In this document: piece by piece, positions 26,775 through 36,376 of the stretch
Position numbering within the stretch: position 1 is the first letter of the stretch
How the letters are laid out: every line of letters starts with the position of its first letter
DNA from: JANQQC01 sp965262255
GTDB lineage: Bacteria > Pseudomonadota > Alphaproteobacteria > Caulobacterales > Hyphomonadaceae
DNA length: 64,000 nucleotides
Direction of reading: 5' to 3'
Assembly (NCBI GenBank): GCA_965262255.1
Contig: OZ253505.1
Coordinates: 2,294,001 to 2,358,000 of the forward strand
Notes under the pieces: model-generated
Seen by the model: only the letters and a program-made list of their open reading frames with translations
What the model was told of the DNA's origin: nothing
The model's database searches: none
Program-made: the position numbers and the translations under genes

Positions 26775-28529
26775 CTAATATCCGGATACCCAATCGGGCA
26801 GAACTACGTTGTTGAGTTTAACATAATCTTCCCATTCAGCGATCAGTTCAGTAACCTTGTTGGGATGAAGACCACTCAGGTCTATAGATTCTGTGCGATC
26901 GGTAGAGAGATCGAACAACTCCCATCGTGACGGGCCGTACGGAGCAGGAACGAAAACCAGCTTCCAATCGCCTTTCCGAACAAAGTACTTGCCTAAAATT
27001 TCTCCTACGGTTACCCGATTCTCAGTTACGCCTTTTAGTTTTCTTCCTATTAAGGATGGAAGTAATGATATTCCTGTCAATTGCTCAAGATCGGATTGTT
27101 CATTATCTAGGGTGGGATGACGTACATTCACAATTTCGAGCAGGGTCGGCATCACGTCTAGAACCGAAACAAAGTTATTTCTCACTCCGTTTCTAAATTT
27201 TTTGGGAAAGGATATAAAGGCGGGAACACGAGTGCCACCCTCTGTTGGAAATCCCTTGTGCAATCTGTACGCCGGGTTACCCGTCCGCGCCCAATCTGGG
27301 CCGTAAAGAACATAAGAATTCGGTTTGCCCATGTTCTCGTACGAAAAGTCATGTCTTGTGTCTATGTTTTGTCTTATCTTTGGGAACAGATCAGCGGGCC
27401 AGGTCTCATCTAGATCGTGACCTTCAGCTCCATTATCGGACAGAAAAACAATCACGGTGTCGTCGAGTAAGTTTCGGCTTTCAAGGTAATCTACTAATCG
27501 TCCGACGTGCATATCAATCTCATCTATCATTGCTGCGTATATTTCCATTGCACGAATCTGTATTTGTTTATCGTCCACAGACAAAGAGTCCCACGCTACA
27601 CTTTTGATTGTAGGAGGATTAGGTTGAGCTGTGTCTGGAATAATTCCAAGTTCTTTTTGTTTTTCTAGTCGTTTCCTTAGAGTCTCTTCATAGCCATCAT
27701 CGTATAACCCCTTGTATTTTTTGATTGTTTGCTCTGGAGCTTGCAACGGCCAATGCGGTGCGGTGTACGCTAGATACGCAAAGAAAGGCGTGTCGTGTTC
27801 CGTTTCGTTAATGTACTCAATCATTTGATCAGTGAAAAATTGTGTCGAGTACTCAAAATCGCTCGGTAGTTCGTTTAGCATAACTCCGTCTTGGCGATAT
27901 GGAGCGACTCCGTCTGGGTCAGGATGGTAGGCAGGACGCATATCTGAATAATGGCTGGCACCTCCTGCGAGCATAGCAAAGGACCGGTCGAATCCACGTG
28001 CTTGTGGGCTTGATTTTTCAGTCATTCCCAAATGCCACTTTCCTGAAATGTAAGTCCGATATCCTTGTTCTTGCAAAAGAGTGGCTAATGTAACTACACG
28101 GTCATTGAGTTCTCCTTCGTATCCGGCTTTGCCCTTCTGGTTTGGAGAAAGTTCCTCTGCCATGTTTCCGAAACCAGAAAGGTGATTATCAACCCCGGTC
28201 AATAGCATTGCCCGGGTTGCAGAGCAAACGGGTGATGCATGAAAATTGGTGAACACTACTCCTGAACTGGATAATTTATCGAGGTTTGGTGTGTTGATCT
28301 CACTACCAAAGATACCTAGATCGGCAGTTCCCATATCGTCGACAACGATTAGAAGAATGTTTGGAGGATTAGGTTTGGTAAATGGTTTAACTAGGTTGAG
28401 CGAAGAACAGCTCGATAACCAGAGTAAACTCAAAAGAAAAAAAGTAAGCAGACTTAGTTTGATTAAAGGACTGACACGACGGAAGAACCGCTGAACAAAA
28501 TTTATTGAGTCATTTGTTGCGATTTCCAT
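26775..28529 (-). CDS. Sulfatase (formylglycine-dependent, arylsulfatase-like) lipoprotein
   Basis: A 584-residue S1-type sulfatase. ILLIVVDDMGTADLG holds the calcium-binding Asp pair (about 60-70), and PVCSATRAMLLTG carries the C-x-A-x-R sequence with Cys102 as the residue converted to formylglycine. Other active-site pieces are SGKWHLGM (about 164), YTAPHWPLQAPE, and VFLSDNGAEGH (second Asp-Asn pair). A long basic N-terminus plus hydrophobic stretch ends LWLSSC (Cys41), a probable lipobox. Full length for AtsA-like enzymes. It sits between a TonB receptor and a barrel-like gene, suggesting uptake and desulfation of a sulfated compound. The maturase is not in the window. Confidence 0.92.
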   Translation of the reverse strand: MEIATNDSINFVQRFFRRVSPLIKLSLLTFFLLSLLWLSSCSSLNLVKPFTKPNPPNILLIVVDDMGTADLGIFGSEINTPNLDKLSSSGVVFTNFHASPVCSATRAMLLTGVDNHLSGFGNMAEELSPNQKGKAGYEGELNDRVVTLATLLQEQGYRTYISGKWHLGMTEKSSPQARGFDRSFAMLAGGASHYSDMRPAYHPDPDGVAPYRQDGVMLNELPSDFEYSTQFFTDQMIEYINETEHDTPFFAYLAYTAPHWPLQAPEQTIKKYKGLYDDGYEETLRKRLEKQKELGIIPDTAQPNPPTIKSVAWDSLSVDDKQIQIRAMEIYAAMIDEIDMHVGRLVDYLESRNLLDDTVIVFLSDNGAEGHDLDETWPADLFPKIRQNIDTRHDFSYENMGKPNSYVLYGPDWARTGNPAYRLHKGFPTEGGTRVPAFISFPKKFRNGVRNNFVSVLDVMPTLLEIVNVRHPTLDNEQSDLEQLTGISLLPSLIGRKLKGVTENRVTVGEILGKYFVRKGDWKLVFVPAPYGPSRWELFDLSTDRTESIDLSGLHPNKVTELIAEWEDYVKLNNVVLPDWVSGY

Positions 28530-28547
28530 TATTCTAAATTGCTCGAA

Positions 28548-30947
28548 TTACCATCGCCGACGGAAAGATAGTCCATAAGTTGTCGGCGCTCCGTAATACT
28601 GAGTCGTGCCTAAAATACCTAGGTTCAATGAATAAACGGCGTACTCTTCATCCAATACATTTCGAATATAGAGTTGAACTTCGTAGCCCTCTTCGTTGGC
28701 CCAAGTCGCGGAAATATTTGTAAGATTATAAGCAGGTTGGAGGGAAGATCTGCCGTTGGTTACTTCAAGATACTGATCGTCGTAATAGACTCCGTCGGCT
28801 TGGAGAGCGAGATTTCCATTCCAAGCATCTAGGTCATATCTAAAAAGATAATTCAAACTGAACGCGGGAGCGTTGGGAAGCTCAACACCTTTTATGGTGT
28901 CGTCCTTATAGTCACAGGTGTAGAATTCTCTCGATGAGTCTAAGACACAGTCGCCACTTCTCGGAGGGGGCGAGTCGACTAAAACAGGACCAATCTGTCT
29001 GGCTGGCCCTTGAACTTCGTCGACCTCTGAACTTTGGAATGTTGCTCCGAGAATCATATTAAACTGACTTGTCGGATTCCAAAACAGCTCCATTTCACCG
29101 CCTGTTGAGGTAGCGTCTGAGTTTGTTACCTGAGGGGTCCCGCCAGTTAGTGCGAATGCTTGGTAATCCTTATAATCGTATCGAAACAGTGTTCCGTTAA
29201 AACGTAAGGCGCCATCAGCACTTGTCGTTTTTGTACCGACTTCAAATGAGTTTAAAACTTCTTCATCATGGCGAAAGTTGTTGGCATTGATGTCTGATGA
29301 GAGAGTCCAGTTCCCTCCTTTAATTCCCCGGTTGTACGACAGGAAAACCAACGTTCTCTCGTTAACTTCAATATCTACCGCGAGACGCCCTGCCCAATCA
29401 CTGTAGTCAATTTCATTTACTCCGGGTACAGTTTCAGCAAATTTATCGTCAGATCCAAAAGCTACAGTTCTCGCGACTGGTGTATCGCCTGTTGTATTCG
29501 CAAATAATGTGCTTGCATAATCTATTGACTTGGTGTCTTGCGATAACCTTAGACCGCCAGTCACTGTAACTGTTTCAGAAGCATCGTATTCGATTTGGCC
29601 AAACAATGAAGTATTTTTAGAATCCAAAACGTACGTTTGTTCGACTTTAGCTCCATTTGGATCTAAATCGTTATCCACAGCTATTCCTGCTACGGGCGCA
29701 CCAACGGTTGTTACACTGCCATCAAGTTCCATGCTTAGGTAATATATCCCGGTCTGCCAATTCATTTTCTCGTTACCGCCGGACAACCTAAATTCTTGTG
29801 ACAGTTGCTGAAAATCGACAGCGTTACCAAAATTGATAACGAGAACTGGCAAGGCATCGCCGTCTTCAAGATAGTCTTGCTTTAAGTTGGTGATATTTGT
29901 AATGGAGGTTAGCGTCATATTGTTTGCCATGCCGTAATTAAAATCAGCTTGGTAAATGGAAACTTCCCGATTCAGAAAACCTTCTTGTTCGGCGAAATTT
30001 TGATAAGGCGAGGCAGCGGCTCCTGTTATCCCATTGATTACTCCATTACTTCCGTTGCCTAATCCGGCGCTGTCGACATTACAGTACCCGGCCATATCGT
30101 AAGTGCAGTTGGAAAATACATATCCTCCTGTCGGAATATCACTGTCGTCACTAAACTTAATCCAGAAACTTCCAGTTAATTGGTCAGAGAAATCAGCTTG
30201 AAGATTTGCCCGTATAGCCCAACCGTTTTCACCTCCTAAGTCTTGCCCGGACGCTTTCAAACGGGCATTTGTATCGGTGGATTTGATGTAGCCATCTGCT
30301 TTGGCATACCGACCAGCAACCCTTATCCGGGCCGTTTCGGATAAACTTCCACCATAAGCGCCTTCAACTTCGGTTCTACCAAGGTCGCCCACTGTAGCGA
30401 GCGCATATCCGTTTGTTTCTTCGCTATCTGCTCCCCGAGACAAATAGTGTATCAATCCACCGGTAGCATTTCGTCCGAAAAGTGTGCCTTGCGGTCCTCT
30501 TAGTACTTCAACACGTTCGGTGTCGAACAATTGCCCAGAAATACCGTTAATCGAACCCATATACGCGTTGTCCATGTAGACGGCAACGGGAGCTTCCAGA
30601 TTGTCAGTAAAATTATTTTGAGAAACTCCCCGAAGATTAAAAATAGTTAGTTTTGGAGACCAAGCATTGAGCTGTAATGCTGGAATTTGTTCGGTAATTT
30701 CTGTTGTGTTATTTAATCCAAGAGCTTCTAACTGAGCTCCCGTGTAAGCAGAAACAGAAATTCCTACGTCTTGAAGGTTTTGTTCGCGTTTTTGTGCTGT
30801 AACTGTTACAGGGGCTAAGATACGTTCGTCGTTATTATCCGCCTCGTCAGATTCTTCTTGCGTGAATCCAAGCGGTGAAGCCGAGAGCAATAGCGAAACT
30901 GCAAAGATTTTACTTTTTGAGCTTCTATTGAATGGGTTAGAACTCAT
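28548..30947 (-). CDS. TonB-dependent outer-membrane receptor
   Basis: An approximately 799-residue receptor with a signal peptide (KIFAVSLLLSASPLGFTQ), a plug domain (VTVTAQKREQNLQDVGISVS near residue 45; VEVLRGPQGTLFGRNATGG near 145), then a 22-strand-type barrel ending YGLSFRRRW. It imports a large or scarce ligand with energy from TonB/ExbB. ATG 30947 is preferred to ATG 30959 because GGAGA lies 5-6 bases in front of it; the upstream ATG would itself contain that site. The plug form is the one common in sphingomonad and marine proteobacterial receptors. Sulfatase and barrel genes follow at 18 and 28 bases. Confidence 0.95.
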   Translation of the reverse strand: MSSNPFNRSSKSKIFAVSLLLSASPLGFTQEESDEADNNDERILAPVTVTAQKREQNLQDVGISVSAYTGAQLEALGLNNTTEITEQIPALQLNAWSPKLTIFNLRGVSQNNFTDNLEAPVAVYMDNAYMGSINGISGQLFDTERVEVLRGPQGTLFGRNATGGLIHYLSRGADSEETNGYALATVGDLGRTEVEGAYGGSLSETARIRVAGRYAKADGYIKSTDTNARLKASGQDLGGENGWAIRANLQADFSDQLTGSFWIKFSDDSDIPTGGYVFSNCTYDMAGYCNVDSAGLGNGSNGVINGITGAAASPYQNFAEQEGFLNREVSIYQADFNYGMANNMTLTSITNITNLKQDYLEDGDALPVLVINFGNAVDFQQLSQEFRLSGGNEKMNWQTGIYYLSMELDGSVTTVGAPVAGIAVDNDLDPNGAKVEQTYVLDSKNTSLFGQIEYDASETVTVTGGLRLSQDTKSIDYASTLFANTTGDTPVARTVAFGSDDKFAETVPGVNEIDYSDWAGRLAVDIEVNERTLVFLSYNRGIKGGNWTLSSDINANNFRHDEEVLNSFEVGTKTTSADGALRFNGTLFRYDYKDYQAFALTGGTPQVTNSDATSTGGEMELFWNPTSQFNMILGATFQSSEVDEVQGPARQIGPVLVDSPPPRSGDCVLDSSREFYTCDYKDDTIKGVELPNAPAFSLNYLFRYDLDAWNGNLALQADGVYYDDQYLEVTNGRSSLQPAYNLTNISATWANEEGYEVQLYIRNVLDEEYAVYSLNLGILGTTQYYGAPTTYGLSFRRRW

Positions 30948-30960
30948 TATAGTCTCCATT

Positions 30961-30984
30961 AGAAGTACCTTCTAGAGTACTTCT
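30961..30984 (-). promoter_or_regulatory. Perfect 8-bp inverted repeat just upstream of the TonB receptor
   Basis: AGAAGTAC and GTACTTCT are perfectly complementary, separated by 8 bases, and lie immediately in front of the ribosome-binding site of the receptor gene. It may be a regulator operator or an mRNA hairpin next to the Shine-Dalgarno sequence. No factor can be named from the sequence. Confidence 0.5.
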
Positions 30985-31173
30985 GAAATAGTGATCTAGA
31001 TTTGTAGTTTAATTGACGGTGTTTGTTCTTGGCATTTTAGGCCAGTTCAATCATTTTTTGTTTAAATGGGATGGGCGGGAATCAATTATTCTCTGCGACG
31101 GCAAACTGCTTAGAATGGTATTGTTAGTCCAGTTGTATAAAATTGCAACAAAATTTTTCTAGGATTAGTCCTG

Positions 31174-32469
31174 TTATTTCGCTCCTTCCTCCGCTTTTTT
31201 CTTTAGAATTTTCATAAGTATGTCCATTCCTTCTTGAATTATTTCGTCAGATGCCGTCAAGGCCGGTAAAAATCGGACAACATTACCCCGAATTCCGCAT
31301 GACAAGAGTAATAAGCCCTTATTCGCCGCTTCAACAACAATGTCTCGCGTTAACTCAGGTAATGGTATCTCGACATTGCCATTTTTTACAAATTCAATGG
31401 CGACCATCGCCCCTAGCCCACGAACGTCGCCAATACAGGTCATGCCGTTTTGTTGTCCTTCGATCAAAGGCATTCTTATCTGATCCCCGATCGCGATAGC
31501 GCGTTCACATAAATTTTCCTCCTCAATAATTTTCAATACTTCTAACCCAGCAACGCACGCTAAAGGAGAGCCACCGTAAGTTCCTCCCAGACCGCCCGGC
31601 GCAGGCGTGTCCATGATTTCTACTCTACCGATCACTCCAGCGATAGGAAAACCCCCGGCCATCGCTTTCGCAATTGTCATTAAGTCTGGTTCTACCTTCA
31701 TATGTTCTATTGCAAACATCTTTCCCGTTCGAGCGAATCCCGTTTGAATTTCGTCAATAACCAATAAAATTCCATTCTCGTCACAAAACTTGCGAAGTTT
31801 TTGCATAAACGGTGTCGGTGTAACGTAGAATCCCCCTTCACCTAAGACAGGTTCAATAACAATTGCTGCCGTTTCGGACGCTTCGATATCACTGAAAAAA
31901 ACCTCCATAAGAGATTTCCAGGCCGCATCTTGCGTTATGCCATGATATTCAAATGGAAACGCCGCATGATGGACTTCACTCGGCATCGGGCCAAATCCAG
32001 CTTTGTATGGATAGACTTTTTTAGTCATCGCCAAAGTCATCATCGTTCTACCGTGATAACCGCCGGTAAACGTTACAACGCCGCGGCGACCTGTGTACGC
32101 CCGCGCAATTTTTACAGCGTTCTCAATTGCTTCGGCCCCTGTCGTGACAAACAAGGATTTCTTCAGAGCTTTGCCCGGGGCTATTTCGTTTAACCGTTCG
32201 GCTAATTCTATGTAGCTTTCATAAGGCGTTACCTGAAAACAAGCATGGGAAAATCGATCAAGCTGAGTTTTTACAGCGTCAACGATCCTAGAGTGAGAGT
32301 GACCTGTGTTACAAACGGCTAATCCTGCGGCGAAATCAATAAGTCGATTACTGTCTGCATCAAAAACTTCTGCGTTACTAGCATTTACCGCAAATCGTTG
32401 ATGCATAGAGGCGACCCCCCGAGCTACCGCATTCTCTCTTCTGATCCATTGCTGGGCATTGCTATTCAT
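31174..32469 (-). CDS. gabT: 4-aminobutyrate aminotransferase
   Basis: A class III PLP aminotransferase of 431 residues, most like GABA transaminases that convert GABA and 2-oxoglutarate to succinate semialdehyde and glutamate. SLFVTTGAEAIENAVKIARAYTGR (about 104-127), FTGGYHGRT, VIDEIQTGFARTGKMFA (cofactor Asp) and LMTIAKAMAGGFPIAGV (Schiff-base Lys near 267) are the landmarks. Its ATG overlaps the gabD stop in an ATGA junction, which strongly supports the GABA assignment. Other omega-amino acids are possible substrates. Confidence 0.92.
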   Translation of the reverse strand: MNSNAQQWIRRENAVARGVASMHQRFAVNASNAEVFDADSNRLIDFAAGLAVCNTGHSHSRIVDAVKTQLDRFSHACFQVTPYESYIELAERLNEIAPGKALKKSLFVTTGAEAIENAVKIARAYTGRRGVVTFTGGYHGRTMMTLAMTKKVYPYKAGFGPMPSEVHHAAFPFEYHGITQDAAWKSLMEVFFSDIEASETAAIVIEPVLGEGGFYVTPTPFMQKLRKFCDENGILLVIDEIQTGFARTGKMFAIEHMKVEPDLMTIAKAMAGGFPIAGVIGRVEIMDTPAPGGLGGTYGGSPLACVAGLEVLKIIEEENLCERAIAIGDQIRMPLIEGQQNGMTCIGDVRGLGAMVAIEFVKNGNVEIPLPELTRDIVVEAANKGLLLLSCGIRGNVVRFLPALTASDEIIQEGMDILMKILKKKAEEGAK

Positions 32470-33896
32470 GAGTTTAGACCTCCGATTAAGGCATACTTAA
32501 GTTCAAGGTATTCGTCGATTCCGTGTCTCGAACCTTCCCGACCGATTCCAGATTCTTTTACTCCTCCGAATGGCGCAACCTCAGTTGAGAACATTCCTTC
32601 ATTTACGCCAACCATCCCATACTCAAGTGCTTCCATTACTCGCCAAACTCGACCAGCATTTTCTGTAAAGAAGTAAGCGGCTAAGCCGTATGGAGTCTTA
32701 TTCGCTATCGAGATGGCTTCGGCTTCGCTTGAGAACTTGATAATTGGTGCTACCGGACCGAAAATTTCGTTATTGGCAATTTCCATCTCTGGTGTAACAC
32801 TAGTAAGAACGGTTGGTTCGTAGAAAGTATTACCAGCGCTATGACATTCCCCTCCAAGTACGCTTAAAGCACCCGATGATTTCGCCTGATCGACAAGGTG
32901 TACAACTTTGTTAAGGCCAGACTCGCTGATAAGTGGACCGATCTCCACGCCTTCGTTTATACCGTTACCTATTTTAAATTTCCCAACTCTTTCTGAGAGT
33001 TTTTCAACGAATGTATCGTGAATACCAGCCTGAACCAAAAATCGGTTTGCGCATACACAGGTTTGACCGGCATTTCGATACTTAGAAGCGATAGCTCCGT
33101 CTATTGCGCGTTCTAAATTTGCGTCATCAAAGACTATAAATGGCGCATTTCCGCCGAGTTCCATACTAACTCGTTTAACGGTAGACGCGCATTGCGCTAA
33201 AAGTACTTTTCCAACAGCAGTGGAGCCGGTAAATGACAATTTTCTCACAATAGAACTGTTGCAGAATACTTTCCCGATTTCTGATGGATTAGTGGTGGTA
33301 ACAACACGGAAAACTGATTTCGGAACACCGGCTTTATGTGCGAGGTACTCGATCGCTAAAGCAGTAAGGGGGGTAGCTTCCGCAGGTTTTACGATCATCG
33401 GGCATCCAGCAGCAAGAGCAGGCGCGACTTTTCGAGTGATCATTGCGAGCGGAAAATTCCACGGTGTAATGGCGGCAGTAACCCCGATGGGTTGTTTAAT
33501 CACTATCGGACGTTTACCGCGGGCATATGTCGGGATCACTTCTCCATACGCCCGTTTTCCTTCTTCGGCGAACCATTCTACGAACGATGCCCCGTATGCA
33601 ACTTCTCCTTTAGATTCGGCAAGAGGTTTACCGCATTCGAGAGTGATGATTTCAGCTAAGGCTTCTTGGTATTCCAAAATTAAATCGTGCCAAAGTTTCA
33701 AGATCGAACTGCGTTCTTTCGCTGTAAGTTGTTCCCATTCTGCTTTAGCGTCATTGGCATGTTTGATAATGCCTTCGACTTCGACTGTAGAAAAATCTTT
33801 TACTGTCGCAAGTAACTCGCTAGTAGCGGGATTAGATACCTCTAGTCCATCTTCCTTAATGAGGTAGTCCGCGAGCAAAGGGGTATCGAAGGGCAT
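32466..33896 (-). CDS. gabD: Succinate-semialdehyde dehydrogenase
   Basis: An NAD(P)-dependent aldehyde dehydrogenase of 476 residues. ITPWNFPLAMITRKVAPALAAG, VSMELGGNAPFIVFDDA (general-base Glu) and GQTCVCANR with its CxC pair are hallmarks of GabD-type enzymes. FGPVAPI and GIGREGSRHGIDEYLELKY are at the C-terminus. It oxidises succinate semialdehyde from GabT to succinate. It lies 14 bases after the MFS transporter and overlaps gabT, forming a transporter-gabD-gabT operon. Confidence 0.93.
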   Translation of the reverse strand: MPFDTPLLADYLIKEDGLEVSNPATSELLATVKDFSTVEVEGIIKHANDAKAEWEQLTAKERSSILKLWHDLILEYQEALAEIITLECGKPLAESKGEVAYGASFVEWFAEEGKRAYGEVIPTYARGKRPIVIKQPIGVTAAITPWNFPLAMITRKVAPALAAGCPMIVKPAEATPLTALAIEYLAHKAGVPKSVFRVVTTTNPSEIGKVFCNSSIVRKLSFTGSTAVGKVLLAQCASTVKRVSMELGGNAPFIVFDDANLERAIDGAIASKYRNAGQTCVCANRFLVQAGIHDTFVEKLSERVGKFKIGNGINEGVEIGPLISESGLNKVVHLVDQAKSSGALSVLGGECHSAGNTFYEPTVLTSVTPEMEIANNEIFGPVAPIIKFSSEAEAISIANKTPYGLAAYFFTENAGRVWRVMEALEYGMVGVNEGMFSTEVAPFGGVKESGIGREGSRHGIDEYLELKYALIGGLNS

Positions 33897-33910
33897 AGTG
33901 AGTTATTTAT

Positions 33911-35098
33911 CTAGCGAGAAGAAGAGATTTGTCGGCGCGCATGCGCTCTACGTCGAGCGATTTTTGCGACTGAAAGGCCAACAAGACTTACGAGCATTAA
34001 GACTATTGTGACGGTCAGAGCAGTCTGCAAACTCCCGCCATTCTCCAGTATTTTGGATGCAATCATTGGCCCAGCTACTGTTAATCCGAACATCTGAACG
34101 GCAATTGTAAGCGACATCATTTCGCCAATCCTCATATCCTCAACTGTACTGAGCATGAATGGAAGGAAAAAGTTCCAAATAAAATTGAATAGACAAACAG
34201 CAATTCCAAAGATTAGGAAACTCGGATTGCCGAGTAATAAGCTTATAGAGGCTGATCCAATTAGGATGCCAGAAATGATGGGCGGCCAACGCCCGATCTT
34301 TTTCTCTATTACGACAGCCAAAACTGCTCCGCCAATTGCGATGAACTGACTCGTGAGCAGTGCGTTTGCTACGGATTGCTCATCTGGCTTGACGTTCATA
34401 CCAACAAAAAAGAGATTAGCCCAAGCAATACCGATTGCGGTGTTGTAGGCTAGAACCGCGAGGAACGCGACTAGCAACATCGGAAGTCCGACATAGGCGG
34501 CAGTCGGACTAGGTGTCTCACGGCTATCTGCAAAAGGCGTGAGGTGCGAAATTAGTAACAGCGTTGCTGTCGTAATTGCCGCCCAGAAGTAGAAAATTCC
34601 ATTTAATCCGATAGCTTCAAGCGCAGAGGGCATTAGCCACAAACCTATAGCGCCATATGTAAGGAGAACTGCAATGTAAATTGCGATGTTTCGTTCTATG
34701 CGCTCGGTCAAACCAATCATTGCAAAACTAAGAACAATAACTCCTCCCTCACCTAATCCAGTAAGACTACGGGACAAGCTAAACAGCGTTCCAGATTGAT
34801 TTATGGTTCCTGAAAGTAAATTTCCGAGAATAGCTAGCAGTATTGAAACTAAGCACAATAGCCGCCAGCTAGTGAATCTCGACAAAAATGCTCCAAGCGC
34901 TGCTCCAGCGGCTATACCATACCCTTCAGAAGCCAGCAGTCTATTTGCTTCGGCCTCAGTTACGTTGAATGATTCCGTATAAGCGTAACCCAAACCAGGT
35001 TGGACAATAAAGGACAGCACCCCGATAGTTCCGAGGATAACTGCGGCTAAAATAGAAGGTGTCGAATTGACGTTATGTTCAATGTCTTTGTTGAACAT
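33911..35098 (-). CDS. MFS transporter
   Basis: A hydrophobic 395-residue protein with about 12 membrane segments and a short charged C-terminal tail (ARRRAHARRQ). Its length and even spacing of hydrophobic blocks fit the major facilitator superfamily. GLGEGGVIVLSFAMIG and the central polar loop near residues 190-205 support this. It is first in an operon with gabD and gabT, so uptake of GABA, an amine or a related compound is a reasonable inference; no substrate motif is visible. It is divergent from the AraC regulator at 35300. Confidence 0.82.
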   Translation of the reverse strand: MFNKDIEHNVNSTPSILAAVILGTIGVLSFIVQPGLGYAYTESFNVTEAEANRLLASEGYGIAAGAALGAFLSRFTSWRLLCLVSILLAILGNLLSGTINQSGTLFSLSRSLTGLGEGGVIVLSFAMIGLTERIERNIAIYIAVLLTYGAIGLWLMPSALEAIGLNGIFYFWAAITTATLLLISHLTPFADSRETPSPTAAYVGLPMLLVAFLAVLAYNTAIGIAWANLFFVGMNVKPDEQSVANALLTSQFIAIGGAVLAVVIEKKIGRWPPIISGILIGSASISLLLGNPSFLIFGIAVCLFNFIWNFFLPFMLSTVEDMRIGEMMSLTIAVQMFGLTVAGPMIASKILENGGSLQTALTVTIVLMLVSLVGLSVAKIARRRAHARRQISSSR

Positions 35099-35299
35099 TA
35101 AGTGGCTCCAATGGTGACAAGTTTCACTAAATTTACAAAAGCCTTATTTTAATCAATTTTTGCTTGGCAAACTAGGACATAAGCATTACACGAACTTGAT
35201 TTGGCCTAGGGTTACCTCAAATTAGAGGTCAATTCTGCTATATTTAAATTAACTACCTATAAGATGAAGGAAGAAAGCACGTCCTAAACTACAGGAGCT
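35099..35299. promoter_or_regulatory. Divergent control region between the MFS-gab operon and the AraC gene
   Basis: About 200 AT-rich bases between divergently transcribed genes. This is the natural place for AraC-protein binding and for both promoters. I did not find a clear operator repeat. Confidence 0.35.
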
Positions 35300-36376
35300 A
35301 TGTCAATGGGCGAGGCACTAATCAGAACTCGTGTACTCGGTGGGTGGAACGAGTTTCTTTCGGAATATGGACTCGACTTATCAGAGCTCATGTTGAAGTT
35401 GATCGCACGAAAGCGAACAACTTCAACAGGTCATGACGCTGTTGCTTTATCCGAGTTTGTAGATTTTTTGGAAAAAGTATCGACTAAAAGTTGCCGCCCC
35501 GGTTTGTCATGGAATGCTGGAAGTAAGTCCGATTATGGAACACGCGGAGCCATTGGCCGTGCAGTACTGTCTTCAAAGACTCTGGGTACTGGTTTAAGGA
35601 GGCTCACGACGTACTTTCCGCTTTTACAAGATGCAACAGAGCTCAGTCTTGACGTTAGGGAGGATTGGACAACTCTTAGTTACAAGATACTAGATCCCCA
35701 AATTTGGCCAAGGCACAATGATGCCCTTTATTCGCTTGGCATTTATTCAAACCTGATACGCAGAGCGGCCCCCGAAGTTTGGAATCATACAGAGGTCACT
35801 TTAGAAGCTTCATCTGACCATTTTGATCAGAACATTTCCTCAATTGTTCACGCGAGATGTAGTTTCGAGGGTGACACAAACAGTTTATGTTTCCCGACAG
35901 GTGCTCTCAATTCAAGTTTGCATGTGGTTGAACCCATTAAGCAAGAGATAGAAGAATTAAATAGGAGATTAGTTCAGCAAAAACGTCAATCTGCGCTGAT
36001 TGATCGGCTTGAGTACGTGATTTTTCGTAATCTTCGTTACGGAAGCGTATTGCAGGATGATGTAGCGAGGGAACTTGGAATGACTGGGCGGACACTGCGT
36101 AGACGTTTGGTGCTAGAAAACACGACCTATCAAAAGATACTAGACAGTTGTCGCATGCGTTCGGCAGTTCTTGAGTTTCTCATTCGAAAAACAGCGTCTA
36201 TTTCGGAGATCGCTTTGAGACTTGGTTACTCAGAACACAGTACATTTACAAGAGCGTTCTCTCGGTGGATGGGAATGCCCCCGAATTATTTCAGACACCT
36301 AGAAGTAAATTCTGTTAAGGAAATCGCAACAAAAGTAACTAGTGTATCTTCCGTGGAGGCTACGAACTATGCCTAG
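35300..36376 (+). CDS. AraC-family transcriptional regulator
   Basis: The 358-residue protein has an N-terminal ligand-binding domain of the arabinose-binding type used by OruR/ArgR-like regulators (residues about 10-200), and a C-terminal double helix-turn-helix (about 245-335). The first helix pair is VLQDDVARELGMTGRTLRRRL; the second is ISEIALRLGYSEHSTFTRAFSRWMG with PPNYFR at the end. An alternative ATG lies two codons in. It is divergent from the MFS-gabD-gabT operon and overlaps the amidotransferase gene by 8 bases, so it probably controls one or both. Confidence 0.92.
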   Translation: MSMGEALIRTRVLGGWNEFLSEYGLDLSELMLKLIARKRTTSTGHDAVALSEFVDFLEKVSTKSCRPGLSWNAGSKSDYGTRGAIGRAVLSSKTLGTGLRRLTTYFPLLQDATELSLDVREDWTTLSYKILDPQIWPRHNDALYSLGIYSNLIRRAAPEVWNHTEVTLEASSDHFDQNISSIVHARCSFEGDTNSLCFPTGALNSSLHVVEPIKQEIEELNRRLVQQKRQSALIDRLEYVIFRNLRYGSVLQDDVARELGMTGRTLRRRLVLENTTYQKILDSCRMRSAVLEFLIRKTASISEIALRLGYSEHSTFTRAFSRWMGMPPNYFRHLEVNSVKEIATKVTSVSSVEATNYA

